From contig NC_017059.1 of the NCBI RefSeq assembly GCF_000284415.1, forward strand, positions 2,580,334 to 2,620,758: a stretch of 40,425 nt of DNA, written 5' to 3'. The notes beneath the pieces are model-generated. The model saw only the letters and a list, made by a program, of their open reading frames with translations. It had not been told where the DNA came from and searched no databases. This stretch comes from Pararhodospirillum photometricum DSM 122 (GTDB taxonomy: Bacteria > Pseudomonadota > Alphaproteobacteria > Rhodospirillales > Rhodospirillaceae). The translations under genes were made by a program, and so were the position numbers. Below are positions 1 to 10,835 of the stretch, piece after piece; position 1 is the first letter of the stretch, and each line of letters starts with the position of its first letter.

Positions 1-2
1 TC

Positions 3-53
3 GAGGCTCAGGCGCTCAAGGCCGAGCCCTACGCCCCCCCTCTGAGCCGATAA
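3..53 (+). CDS. C-terminal tail of an upstream gene (partial)
   Basis: An open frame enters from the left edge and ends at a TAA at 51-53 after 16 codons reading ...KAEPYAPPLSR. The stop lies 14 bases before the GTG of the GGDEF-EAL gene, and the Shine-Dalgarno of that gene (AAGGAG, 54-59) sits directly after it, as in a two-gene operon. Too little is visible to name a family, and a chance open frame cannot be excluded. Confidence 0.35.
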   Translation, partial: EAQALKAEPYAPPLSR

Positions 54-67
54 AAGGAGAACGGCGG

Positions 68-2113
68 GTGCTGGGTCGAGGCTCTTCTCTGGCGGTGCAA
101 CAAATGGTCCGGGTCGTGACCGTGAGCGTCCTGGCGGCCGTTATTTTTCTATTGGGGCAGTTCTGGTGGCTCCAGCATGACGCCGAGCGATCCTTCGCCT
201 CCCTTCGCGACGCCACGGCGTCTTCCATGCGTCTTGGCCTGTCCACCGCCTTGTGGAATCTTGACGATGCCATGGGCGGGGCCATCGTTGAGGACGCCTT
301 TCACGCCAAGCCCCTGCGCTCCATCGTGGTCGTGGATACCACGGGACGCGTTTTCGTCAGCCGCATGCGATCCGAGCCGGAACCAGACCTGACGTGGTGG
401 GAGCGACTGCTTGATGGCGGCCTGCGGTCCGTGAGCGAGCACTCCTTGCCCTTGCGCCAGCCCCGCTCAAAGGCTGATCCTGGCGTTGAAACGCCGCTCA
501 TTGGCCAAGCGCTGCTGCGCTATGATACCTCTTTGTTCGTGAGGAGTATTTCCGGGCCGCTCGCCGATCAAACCCTGAGCTTGCTGTTTATTATCCTGAC
601 CGTGGCGGCCGCCACCAGTTTGGTCATGCATGTTTTCCTGGTGCGTCACATTGTGGCGGTGGTCCGCGCCGTCGAGCAGGTGGCTCCCGATGATCCCGCT
701 GCTCGGCCCTTGCGCGTGCCTCGAGTTCACCAGCGCAACGAGTTCGGTCGGATGGCCCGCCGCTTCAATACCTTGTTGCTGCGGTTGGCCGAGGTCCAGC
801 AGGCCTTGCGCCGGCTGGCCACCCGCGATGCTCTCACCGACCTGCCCAACCGCAGCCTGATCTTGGAGATTCTCGATCAGGCCATCACCGACCCGGTGCG
901 GCCGGGGGCCTTTGCCGCGGTCATGCTGCTGGACCTAGACTTGTTCAAGCACATCAACGATAGCCTGGGGCATGAAGCCGGCGACGAGGTGCTCAAGGAA
1001 GTGGGCCGGCGTCTTTCCCTGGCCATGGAGCTTCAAGGAGCGGTCGGGCGGTTGGGGGGCGACGAGTTTGTTTTGGTCCTCAAATCCTGCGAACGGATTG
1101 AAGACCTCGCCCGCGTGGCGCGACGGGTCATCGAAGCGGTCAAGGCCCCTGTGGACCTTGCCGGAACCCTCATTCACCCGAGTACCTCGATTGGCATTGC
1201 CTGCCATCCCGCCGATGGCCCCGATGCTGAAACCCTGCTGCGTAACGCCGACACCGCCTTGTACGCCGCCAAGGCCGCCGGCCCTGGTCAGTGGGCCTTT
1301 TTCGACCGCTCCATGACCGAAAACGCCCTCACTCGGCTGCACACCGAGTCTTCTTTACGCAAGGCCGTGGAAAACGGCGATTTCCTGCTTCATTTCCAGC
1401 CCAAGGTCGATCTGGCTACCGGCCGCGTCTCGGGCTGCGAGGCTTTGGTCCGCTGGCGTTTGAACGGTGATCTCGTGGCCCCCGGCCGCTTCATTCCCAT
1501 CGCGGAGGAAACCGGCCTGATCTGCGACATTGGCTTGTGGGTGTTGCGCGAGGCCTGCCACTGTCAGGTCCGCTGGGCCGAGACCGTTGGGGCCTTGTCC
1601 ATGGCGGTCAACGTCTCGGCCCGCCAGTTACGCGAGCCGGCTTTTTTGGAGGCGTTTCTTGGGGTGGTCGCCACCACCGGGATTGATCTTGAGCATCTCG
1701 AACTGGAGATTACCGAAAGCGACATCATGAGCCAGTTCGAGGTTTCCGCCCAACTCTTGGCTAACCTTAAAGGACGCGGCGTGCGCCTCGCCGTTGATGA
1801 CTTCGGAACAGGCTATTCTTCCTTGGCGTATCTCAAGAATTTACCCCTGGATGTTTTGAAGATAGACCGAAGTTTTGTCAATGATCTCCCGGGAGAGACC
1901 TCCATCCCTCGCATGATTATTGGCTTGTCCGGTCATCTGGGCCTGCGCACCGTGGCCGAGGGCATCGAGACGCCGGCCCAGTTCACGTGGCTGCGCGATA
2001 ATGGCTGTCATCAGATCCAGGGGCATTGGGTCAGCCCTCCTCTGGAGGAAGAGGCTTTTCTCACGTTCTGTCGCACCTGGGACGGCCGGCATTTCGCGAG
2101 CGCTGCCGAATAA
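68..2113 (+). CDS. Membrane-anchored GGDEF-EAL cyclic di-GMP enzyme
   Basis: Probable cyclic-di-GMP turnover protein of 681 residues in the inner membrane. Two hydrophobic segments (about 14-35 and 169-192) enclose a roughly 130-residue periplasmic sensor region of no recognised fold; a HAMP-like linker follows (about 190-243). The diguanylate cyclase domain carries an intact GGDEF signature at about 330-334, and the phosphodiesterase domain has EAL at about 458-460 and DDFGTGYSS near 577. Both active sites therefore look competent. The RxxD inhibitory site normally five residues ahead of GGDEF is absent, so product inhibition of the cyclase is probably lost. The start is GTG at 68, preceded by AAGGAG with good spacing. 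It converges on the efflux gene at 2166. Net activity (synthesis or breakdown) cannot be told from sequence. Confidence 0.93.
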   Translation: MLGRGSSLAVQQMVRVVTVSVLAAVIFLLGQFWWLQHDAERSFASLRDATASSMRLGLSTALWNLDDAMGGAIVEDAFHAKPLRSIVVVDTTGRVFVSRMRSEPEPDLTWWERLLDGGLRSVSEHSLPLRQPRSKADPGVETPLIGQALLRYDTSLFVRSISGPLADQTLSLLFIILTVAAATSLVMHVFLVRHIVAVVRAVEQVAPDDPAARPLRVPRVHQRNEFGRMARRFNTLLLRLAEVQQALRRLATRDALTDLPNRSLILEILDQAITDPVRPGAFAAVMLLDLDLFKHINDSLGHEAGDEVLKEVGRRLSLAMELQGAVGRLGGDEFVLVLKSCERIEDLARVARRVIEAVKAPVDLAGTLIHPSTSIGIACHPADGPDAETLLRNADTALYAAKAAGPGQWAFFDRSMTENALTRLHTESSLRKAVENGDFLLHFQPKVDLATGRVSGCEALVRWRLNGDLVAPGRFIPIAEETGLICDIGLWVLREACHCQVRWAETVGALSMAVNVSARQLREPAFLEAFLGVVATTGIDLEHLELEITESDIMSQFEVSAQLLANLKGRGVRLAVDDFGTGYSSLAYLKNLPLDVLKIDRSFVNDLPGETSIPRMIIGLSGHLGLRTVAEGIETPAQFTWLRDNGCHQIQGHWVSPPLEEEAFLTFCRTWDGRHFASAAE

Positions 2114-2165
2114 ATCGGGCGACAGAAAGACGACAGGCGGCTTCCCTCCCAGACCCCTCCCTTTC

Positions 2166-3701
2166 TTAACGCGAGGGCCCCTGTTCCGGCCGGGTCAGCC
2201 AAACCAACGCAATCAAGCCCAGGAACACCACGCCGGCCATTCTCACCATATCGAGGAAGGAGAGAAGGGTGGCCTGAGCCGTGATCATCTGCTCGATCTG
2301 GCTCCAGGCCTGGATCGCGCTTAGTCCCTGGTCTTGCAGCCGGGCCACGGCCTCCTCACCGGCGGCTGCCACGCCGGGCACCGAGGCCGTGAGATCCACC
2401 AGCGCGGCATGGTGGCGCGTGGCCGTGTTTTCCCACTGGGTCGTCCACAGCGAGGTGGCGAAGGCCCCGGCCATCAGACGCAAAAAGTTGAACAAGCCCG
2501 ACGCCGCCGGGATGCGCGCCGGCTCCAGGCCCGAGAGGATGATGGCGGTCAGAGGAATAAAGAAGGTCGCCATGGCCACCCCTTGCAGCAAGTGGGACAG
2601 GGCGATCGTGCCGGCCTCCACATCGGGCGTGAAGGTGGAGCGCCAGAGCATGCACAGCGCGAATACCGCAAAGGAGACCGTGGTCAACCACCGGGGATCA
2701 ACCTTGCCCAGCAGGCGCCCGACCATCGGGGAAAGAGCCAGGGCCAAGATCCCGATGGGGGCGGTCACCAGCCCGGCCCAGGTGGCGGTGTAGCCCATGA
2801 AGCGCTGGAGCCACAACGGTGTCAGGACCAGAATTCCGAAGAAGGTGCCGTACCCAAGGCTCAAGACCAAGCTGCCCAGGGTGAAATTTCGCCGCAAAAA
2901 CAAGGAAAGATCGACCACAGGATGGGTCTCGGTCAGTTCCCAAATCAAAAAGACGACAAACCCAAGCGCCGCGATCACCCCCAAAACGACAATTTCCTGG
3001 GAGTTGAACCAATCCAACTCCTTGCCCCGATCCAACAAAATTTGCGTGGCCCCCACCCAGACAATCAACAAGACGAGGCCAACGGAATCAATGGAGAGGC
3101 GCCGGGTCGGCGTTTCACGCCCCCGAAGCACCACGGCGCTCAACCACACCGAGGCCAATCCCACCGGCAAGTTGATGTAAAAAATCCACGGCCAAGACCA
3201 GTTGTCGGTCAGCCAGCCCCCGAGGATCGGTCCCAAGACCGGGGCGATGGTGGTGGTCATGGCCCAAAACGCCAGCGCCATCCCCGACTTTTCCTTAGGA
3301 TAGGCCTGCAAGAGCAGGGTTTGGCACAGCGGGATCATCGGCCCCGAGACCAGCCCTTGCATGACCCGGAACAGCAACAACGCTTCCAGCGTGCTTGAGA
3401 GGCCGCACAGGATCGAGGCCCCGGTAAACAAGCTCGTGGACACCAAGAAAAGCCGAAGCGCCCCCAGCCGTTGCGCCAACCACCCCGTGAGCGGGACCGA
3501 AACGGCATTCGACACGGCAAACGACGTGATAACCCACGTCCCCTGGCTGGGGCTTACCCCCAGGTCACCGGCAATCGGCGTCAGCGACACGTTGGCAATG
3601 GTCGTGTCCAAGACGTTCATGAAGGTGGCCAGCGACAACCCGACCGTCGCCAGGACCAGCGGCAGGCCAGACAGCGGGGGATGCAGCGGGGGCGGTGCCA
3701 T
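2166..3701 (-). CDS. DHA2-family (EmrB/QacA-type) multidrug efflux MFS transporter
   Basis: Proton-driven drug exporter of 511 residues, the usual length for 14-helix DHA2 transporters. The sequence shows the family hallmarks: an N-terminal helix with LDTTIANVSL, and the antiporter motif C region (VLGPILGGWLTDN) followed by the typical W-x-W-IFYINLPVG stretch. The gene starts 12 bases after the stop of the MarR-family gene and reads the same way, so the two form an operon in which the regulator probably controls the pump. No EmrA-type membrane-fusion gene lies beside it, so if it works as a tripartite pump the partner is elsewhere. The substrate cannot be inferred. Confidence 0.93.
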   Translation of the reverse strand: MAPPPLHPPLSGLPLVLATVGLSLATFMNVLDTTIANVSLTPIAGDLGVSPSQGTWVITSFAVSNAVSVPLTGWLAQRLGALRLFLVSTSLFTGASILCGLSSTLEALLLFRVMQGLVSGPMIPLCQTLLLQAYPKEKSGMALAFWAMTTTIAPVLGPILGGWLTDNWSWPWIFYINLPVGLASVWLSAVVLRGRETPTRRLSIDSVGLVLLIVWVGATQILLDRGKELDWFNSQEIVVLGVIAALGFVVFLIWELTETHPVVDLSLFLRRNFTLGSLVLSLGYGTFFGILVLTPLWLQRFMGYTATWAGLVTAPIGILALALSPMVGRLLGKVDPRWLTTVSFAVFALCMLWRSTFTPDVEAGTIALSHLLQGVAMATFFIPLTAIILSGLEPARIPAASGLFNFLRLMAGAFATSLWTTQWENTATRHHAALVDLTASVPGVAAAGEEAVARLQDQGLSAIQAWSQIEQMITAQATLLSFLDMVRMAGVVFLGLIALVWLTRPEQGPSR

Positions 3702-3713
3702 AGGGGAGCTCTT

Positions 3714-4199
3714 TCACGGATGGGGGGGGGAGTCTCCTGCCCCGTGGCGCTCGTCAGGCAGGGGCGGGGCGTTGGCAAGGCGTTGCAACAGACCCATCAG
3801 GAGCATGACGTCGTCCGGGGTGAAGTCCCGCAGGAAATGCTCCAAGATTTCCCGACCGATCTCCTGCAAGCGGGGCCGCAGGGCCTCGCCCGCTTCGGTC
3901 AAGGCCAAGCGCACCACCCGTCGATCTTCCTCGCTGCGTTCGCGTCGGATCAGGCCTTGGCCTTCCAGCCGGTCGATCATCCGGGTCATCGAGCCGCTGT
4001 CGTAGCTCAGGCTGCGGCACAGGTCGGCGGCGGTCGTTTCCAGGTTCAGGCAAATACGGATCAAGACCCGCCACTGCGCCGCCGTGATCCCCAGGGGACG
4101 GGCGCGACGGTCCAGGGCCTCGGTGAGGCGGCCTGAGGCATCGCTCAAATACCGCCCAACATTTTCCGGTGACGTGAACGAAGGGAGCGGCTTGGTCAT
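3714..4199 (-). CDS. MarR-family transcriptional regulator
   Basis: A 161-residue winged-helix regulator. The centre shows the MarR fold pattern: LGITAAQWRVLIRI, the recognition-helix region ADLCRSLSYDSGSMTRMIDRLE, and the wing RRERSEEDRRVVRLALTEAG. MarR proteins usually bind as dimers to palindromes overlapping their own promoter and release on binding phenolic or lipophilic ligands. As first gene of an operon with the DHA2 efflux pump, its likely role is ligand-dependent repression of that pump. Its upstream gap to 4265 is only 65 bases, so the operator should lie in 4200-4264. Confidence 0.92.
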   Translation of the reverse strand: MTKPLPSFTSPENVGRYLSDASGRLTEALDRRARPLGITAAQWRVLIRICLNLETTAADLCRSLSYDSGSMTRMIDRLEGQGLIRRERSEEDRRVVRLALTEAGEALRPRLQEIGREILEHFLRDFTPDDVMLLMGLLQRLANAPPLPDERHGAGDSPPHP

Positions 4200-4264
4200 G
4201 GGGGTCTCTTTCTCTCTGTCAAAGACAATAACAGCCTAGGCAGGCACCTGTCAACAAAAGCTCC

Positions 4265-4837
4265 TCAGCGGTCTCGGTCTCCCGCAACCCCCGGGAAAAG
4301 GCTACGGCCCGTTGGCGCCCATGAGCTTGATAAGGCCCACATTGACCCAACGACAACCACCGCGTTGAGCAACACCGCCGTCAGAACCGTCCCGATTCCC
4401 CAGCGCATCATGTCCACCCGGGCACGAGCAATCTCGTCGGTCAGATCCGCCTTGAGCCCGGCGATCTCAGTTCTGAGCTCGGCCTTGAATTCGGTTCTGA
4501 GGCCGGTGATCTCGCCTTTGAGCTCGGCTTTAACACCGGAGATTTCGGTTCTGAGCTCACTGATCTCGCCTTTGAGTCCGGCCTTGACGCCGGCGATTTC
4601 GGTTCTGAGCTCACCGATCTCGCCTTTGAGTTCGGCCTTGACGCCGGCGATTTTGTCATCAAGGCGGTGTTCCATCTCGGAAAGCTTCAGCTCCAGATGG
4701 TCCTTGGTGACCAAGTCGGTCACGGTGAGGGCATCGGAGAAGGCCTCCGCCGCAGCCTCGGCGTGTTCTGGCGTGAAACCGGCACCGTCGCGCAGGCGCC
4801 GGGCGAGCTTGAGGGTGTCAATGCCTTGAACGGACAT
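4265..4837 (-). CDS. DUF1640-like coiled-coil protein with C-terminal membrane anchor
   Basis: A 190-residue protein. The N-terminus (DTLKLARRLRDGAGFTPEHAEAAAEAF, residues 7-33, described here in part) resembles the DUF1640/CCDC90 family. Residues about 60-145 are a long coiled coil built from an 18-residue unit beginning GVKAELKGEI and repeated about 3.5 times; the DNA shows matching 54-base repeats. A single hydrophobic helix (about 151-172) ends the protein, so the coil probably projects from a membrane. The start ATG at 4837 has a strong AGGAGG. A paralogue with the same layout lies at 18439-18879. Bacterial function is unknown; the mitochondrial relatives act as membrane scaffolds around the calcium uniporter. 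Confidence 0.8.
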   Translation of the reverse strand: MSVQGIDTLKLARRLRDGAGFTPEHAEAAAEAFSDALTVTDLVTKDHLELKLSEMEHRLDDKIAGVKAELKGEIGELRTEIAGVKAGLKGEISELRTEISGVKAELKGEITGLRTEFKAELRTEIAGLKADLTDEIARARVDMMRWGIGTVLTAVLLNAVVVVGSMWALSSSWAPTGRSLFPGVAGDRDR

Positions 4838-4999
4838 GGGCGCCTCCTGGGATCAACCGATGATCGGATGTTTCGGGGAGGGGTTCAATGGTTTCGGGGA
4901 TCCGGTCGTCTCTCTTCCTGTTTTTCGCTCGACGTGCGGACTCCTGAGAGACTCTGCCACATCCTGTGGAATCCCTCCATGCGAAGGGCTAGCGTGAAC

Positions 5000-5040
5000 G
5001 AGGGGTCTGGGGAGGCCGCGCCTCCCCAGCCTTCTCTTTT
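5000..5040 (-). repeat. REP-like hairpin repeat, single unit
   Basis: GAGGGGTCTGGGGAGGC then GCCTCCCCAGCCTTC: a 10-12 bp stem of the family seen throughout the window. It lies between the radical SAM gene and the DUF1640 gene. The plus-strand side is followed by a T-rich run. Confidence 0.85.
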
Positions 5041-5065
5041 TCTCTCGCCCTCTTGCCACTTCCCT

Positions 5066-6115
5066 TCATCCGATTGCCCTGCTCCCGGCATTCCCATAAG
5101 CGTGGACCTCTCCTTGCGGATCTTCGACCCGCCACCCGGCGCCGTCGCGCGTGGCAAAAACCGGCCCCACCGGGACTTTCCCGTGCCCTTCGGGGAGGTC
5201 AAGGATGTATGTCGGCTGACCCAGGCCCGATAGCCGACCTCGGAGCCCCCGCAACAAGGCTTGGGCGGTCTCCAGGGGGACGCGAAAGTGGCTGGTGCCC
5301 CGGGCCATGTCCCCATGGTGCAGGTAATGCGGCGTGATGCGCGTGGCGACGAAGGCGCGCATCAGGGCCTCCAGAACCTCGGGCCGGTCATTGACGCCGC
5401 GCAGCAAAACGCTTTGCGAGAGGACGGGAAGGCCGGCGTCGATCAGGCGGGCGCAGGCGGCGCGAGCCTCCGGGGTCAGCTCGCGGGGGTGATTGCAGTG
5501 CAGCATGACATACACGGCCTTGGGGCTTTTCAAGGCCCCGACCAGAGCCGGCGTCACCCGCTCGGGATTGGCGACTGGCAGGCGGGTGTGTACCCGGATC
5601 ACGCTTACGGTCTCGATCGCCTCTAGGCGGCGTACGACGCGGTTTAGCCGGGCGTCCGACAGGATCAAGGGGTCGCCGCCCGACAGGATGACCTCCCAGA
5701 CCTCGGGGTGTGCGCCGATGTAGGCCAATGCCGCTTCCAGATCGGCATCGCGCAGCACGTCTTGAGTCAGCAGGTCACGGCGAAAGCAAAAGCGGCAGTT
5801 TACCGCACACAAGCCGGTGAGTTTGAGGAGCACGCGGTCGGGGTAGCGGTGGACGAGGCCGGGCAGGGGGCTATGGGCCGCGTCGCCGATCGGGTCGCTG
5901 ATTTCGTCGGGGGTGACGGTTCGTTCGTGGGCGCTGGGGATGACCTGGGCGGCGATGGGGTCGCTGGGATCGCTGGGGTCGATCAGCCGGGCTAGGGCGG
6001 GGGGCAGGAGGACGCCGAAGGCGTCGGCGGCGGCCCGTTGCTCGGGGGAGGGCGGCGGGATCAAGCCGGCCTGTTCGAGGTCGTCGAGGCTGCGCATGGT
6101 CTGTTCGTGTTTCAT
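5066..6115 (-). CDS. KamA-family radical SAM protein (EpmB/lysine 2,3-aminomutase-like)
   Basis: Radical S-adenosylmethionine, PLP-dependent aminomutase family. The CxxxCxxC cluster motif is at Cys103, Cys107 and Cys110 (CAVNCRFCF), the GGDPL SAM-binding stretch follows (SGGDPLILS), and the C-terminal PEGHGKVPVGP matches the PLP-lysine loop (PGGxGK) of lysine 2,3-aminomutases. At 349 residues it matches EpmB, which makes (R)-beta-lysine for elongation factor P, better than clostridial aminomutase (about 416). The partner genes epmA and efp are not in the window. ATG 6115 is chosen because the frame upstream is not KamA-like and crosses the hairpin at 6132-6161. No Shine-Dalgarno is visible: the T-run of the terminator abuts the start, so translation may be weak or the start lies elsewhere. 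Confidence 0.87.
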   Translation of the reverse strand: MKHEQTMRSLDDLEQAGLIPPPSPEQRAAADAFGVLLPPALARLIDPSDPSDPIAAQVIPSAHERTVTPDEISDPIGDAAHSPLPGLVHRYPDRVLLKLTGLCAVNCRFCFRRDLLTQDVLRDADLEAALAYIGAHPEVWEVILSGGDPLILSDARLNRVVRRLEAIETVSVIRVHTRLPVANPERVTPALVGALKSPKAVYVMLHCNHPRELTPEARAACARLIDAGLPVLSQSVLLRGVNDRPEVLEALMRAFVATRITPHYLHHGDMARGTSHFRVPLETAQALLRGLRGRLSGLGQPTYILDLPEGHGKVPVGPVFATRDGAGWRVEDPQGEVHAYGNAGSRAIG

Positions 6116-6131
6116 AAGGGAAGAAAAAAAG

Positions 6132-6161
6132 AAGGCTGGGGAGGCAAGCCTCCCCAGCCTT
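6132..6161 (-). terminator. Rho-independent terminator of secDF made from a REP-like hairpin
   Basis: A perfect 14-bp stem with a 2-base loop (AAGGCTGGGGAGGC / GCCTCCCCAGCCTT). Read on the minus strand it stands 3 bases beyond the secDF stop and is followed by TTCTTTTTTT, the classic terminator shape. It is a member of the intergenic repeat family of this window, here symmetrical on both sides. Confidence 0.85.
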
Positions 6162-6164
6162 TCC

Positions 6165-8632
<2,468 letters not shown>

Positions 8633-8633
<1 letters not shown>

Positions 8634-9220
8634 CAACAAAGTCCTTGCACACGGGCCCGAAGGCCGACGAGGTCTTCCAAACGGAAGAGACGGACAGGGG
8701 GCAAGCCCCGGTCACGGCCTTGCGGGGGCGCGCGGATCGGAGGACGTCGCCAAGCCCGGGGAGGGCGGGGGGGGCGGTGTCCGGGGGGGCGGGGGTGGCC
8801 GGCAGGGGAGTCCTCCCAAAGGCTCCGCACGACCGGCGCGGGCAGTCCGGTCGGAGTATTATCGCAGGGCAGGGCAGGGGGCGGCGGAGCCGGATGGGGG
8901 GCGCGGGCGTCCAGCAGGCCCCAAAGCAAGGCACCGGCCCGGCTCCCCCCTCCCAGGGCACAGCCGGCAAGGCGTGCCGCCGTGGTGTCGAGCGCAGCGG
9001 CCGGTCCCGAGGAGATCCAGGCCACCAGGGCTAGAAAAGCCCATCGCAGGGGGGCAAGGCCGGCGCCGCGACAGGAGGGATGCATCCGCATGACCATGCC
9101 AGGGAGGAAGAGGCCGGCGAGGGAGAGGAAATACCCTGGGGCGCCAGTGCGTTTGTAAAGCGGTCCGAGGGAGCCGGTGTGCTCGCGGATATGGCGGAAG
9201 AGGGGGGGGGAGAACGCCAT
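8633..9220 (-). CDS. Hypothetical small exported protein upstream of secDF (uncertain)
   Basis: An open frame of up to 195 codons whose TGA overlaps the secDF ATG as TGATG, the usual sign of translational coupling; codon third positions are GC-rich as in neighbouring genes. A more likely start is the ATG at 9088 or 9082, which gives a basic N-terminus, a hydrophobic stretch (RWAFLALVAWISSG) and a plausible signal-peptidase site after PAAA. The rest is proline/arginine-rich with no recognised domain. The product is not YajC, the usual upstream neighbour of secD. It may be a fast-evolving exported protein or a chance open frame in GC-rich DNA. Confidence 0.4.
9192..9203 (+). repeat. 12-bp direct repeat of the tRNA-Ser 3' end (putative att site)
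   Basis: TGGCGGAAGAGG here is identical, in the same orientation, to the DNA for the last 12 nt of tRNA-Ser at 17395-17406. AT-richer DNA begins about 20 bases to the right. This is the geometry left by an element that integrated at the tRNA 3' end, but 12 bp alone is short. Confidence 0.45.
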
Positions 9221-9490
9221 TGTTCTTAAACAATTTTTACCAACTCAAGGCGTCTTTACCCATCAAAATACCCATCAACGCTCACTCCCTCCGAGTCCTT
9301 GATCCCTGCCTTTTCTCAGGCAGAAAGAGGCGCGGGGCTCCGAGGTTAAACAAGATGGGGAACGACCAGAATGGGGGCTTCCGGACGTCGCGACACGGAC
9401 CGATGATCACAAAAACCTCGCTGTGACCCCAATCGTGGTGCGTTCTGGGGCCTCACCAGAGTGAAGGAGGGGGTGAGGTTGAGCTAACTT
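9221..9490. other. Gene-free stretch at the edge of the accessory block
   Basis: Composition drops abruptly relative to the secDF side (A/T runs near 9225-9280). I see no credible gene. A 7-bp inverted repeat CCTCACC/GGTGAGG lies near 9450-9478. Confidence 0.5.
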
Positions 9491-9491
9491 A

Positions 9492-9906
9492 TAACGCATA
9501 GAAAGCCCGGGCATCATCGAAACGCCCGATCTCCCTTCTCATTTTTATACCGGTGCGCCAGCCTATACCAGAGAGGGCTATTGTGCGATAGCAGAAATCA
9601 ACCCTGTTGTTCGGGATCGTGTCCCGAGGACAGTCGAGGCGACGACCCCTTTCAGCCGAACTCGGACAACCGCGCCGGTCTCCCGTCGATCCAACGTCGA
9701 TGCCATTGGTAGACCGTGTCGTCATCCAAATACATGAGCCGCGCCACTTCCAGCACAGACAGGCCGTCGTCGAGCAACAAAATCAGATGGGCACGCCGTG
9801 CCGGCCCGTGCACCCCAGACGGACGCCAACCCTGAGCCAGACCCCTTGTCGTTCTTCCGCGCTCAAGAAGCCCTAATTTCTCCTTCCTTAATGATGTTCG
9901 GGGCAA
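9492..9906 (-). pseudogene. IS630-family transposase remnant
   Basis: The frame at 9652-9906 (84 codons) contains the N-terminal helix-turn-helix of IS630 transposases: HLILLLDDGLSVLEVARLM, then DDDTVYQWHRRWIDGRPARL. It stops at LSEFG, and the neighbouring frame down to 9492 continues with short pieces faintly like the region before the DDE core. No DDE catalytic domain or inverted terminal repeats are visible, so this is an inactive fragment. Its 5' end overlaps the last bases of the GIY-YIG gene (9888-9906). Confidence 0.65.
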
Positions 9907-10835
9907 TCTCTCACGAGAAGATCTTTCAGGGTGGTTGCCCCACGGAGTTTTTCAAAGGTGGTGTATCGTGGGCCTTGCATGGCGCCAGGCGGGGCGTCCC
10001 CATAAGGGATCGGGCCAATCGCCTTGGCCTTTTCCGAAAAGATCAGCTTGTATTTTCCCTCTTCCCCATAGGGTTCGATGGCTGCCACGGGCGCATAGTG
10101 GGTGATGGCGGAGGTGGGGTGCGTCTGGTATCCGGCGACGTACTTGATTTTGTCCAGCATTCCGCCGGCGATACGGATAGCGTGCCAGCAATTCTGCCCC
10201 AGGAAAACCTGCACGAACCCTTCCCTCTGCGCGGGAACGATGATGGTGTCCGGTCGCTTCGTCCTGGGGGGCGTCACGATGGAAGGGTCTGCCGCTCGGG
10301 GAACCGCCACCGCTTTCGGGGTTTCGAACACGCGCAATCCCACCAGGGGCAGGATCTGCACGATTTCTTTCAGGAAGGCCCGGGTATCGGCTTTTTCGGC
10401 CTCGCTGAGCCCCGGTTCCTGGGGGGCGTTGTTATTATCCAGATGACAACGGGCGGCTTCCGTGGCGCGTTTGACCAGCGCGTATTCCAGCCACGTCACA
10501 TGCGCCCGGTTCAGTCCGCCACTATTGTTGGACACAAACACCACGCCCCAATCCCAAAAGTCCTTTTTGGCGCAATGGCTGTCGATGCGGCTTCGGAGGT
10601 CGTCGGTCTGCCCCACATACACGGTGGGGAGGTCGTCGTCCTGTTCGGTGTAGCCGACAAGAATATAAACCCCGGTACGGAGCATTTCCGCCCGTTGGCG
10701 CACGTCGGACCATTTGGCGCGCGGAAACACCACCCCGAGACCGGTCCAGTTCATGCGGTCAATCAGGCGCACGCCCTCTGGATCACCGTCGGGAACGAAA
10801 ATGCGGATGGTGAACGGGTCGGGCATTGGGCTCAC
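9888..10835 (-). CDS. GIY-YIG nuclease-domain protein, third gene of the Type III-like RM operon
   Basis: A 315-residue protein. The N-terminal part is a GIY-YIG nuclease fold: GVY at 55-57, VYVG at 72-75, arginines 81/83 in DDLRSRI, Glu117 in WLEYAL and an asparagine cluster at 134-136, so the expected catalytic set is present in variant form. A linker (about 170-205) leads to a C-terminal domain (about 207-310) containing GGMLDKIKYVAGYQT, AITHYAPV and KYKLIFSEKAK, which looks like a PUA/EVE-type beta barrel that could read modified bases; this fold call is inference. It starts at GTG 10835, overlapping the Mod stop by 4 bases (GTGA), or at ATG 10826, so it is translationally coupled to Mod. 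Likely an accessory nuclease or regulator of the system. Confidence 0.8.
   Translation of the reverse strand: MSPMPDPFTIRIFVPDGDPEGVRLIDRMNWTGLGVVFPRAKWSDVRQRAEMLRTGVYILVGYTEQDDDLPTVYVGQTDDLRSRIDSHCAKKDFWDWGVVFVSNNSGGLNRAHVTWLEYALVKRATEAARCHLDNNNAPQEPGLSEAEKADTRAFLKEIVQILPLVGLRVFETPKAVAVPRAADPSIVTPPRTKRPDTIIVPAQREGFVQVFLGQNCWHAIRIAGGMLDKIKYVAGYQTHPTSAITHYAPVAAIEPYGEEGKYKLIFSEKAKAIGPIPYGDAPPGAMQGPRYTTFEKLRGATTLKDLLVRDCPEHH

Noticed and set aside
2334..3398. Long open frame (354 codons) opposite the efflux transporter
   Set aside because: Low-complexity, Gln/Arg/Gly-rich shadow of the minus-strand EmrB-type gene, which has clear homology and motifs.
4480..4660. Regular 54-base repeats resembling a small CRISPR array
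   Set aside because: They are contiguous coding repeats of an 18-residue coiled-coil unit, without spacers; the same applies at 18580-18740. No cas gene is present.
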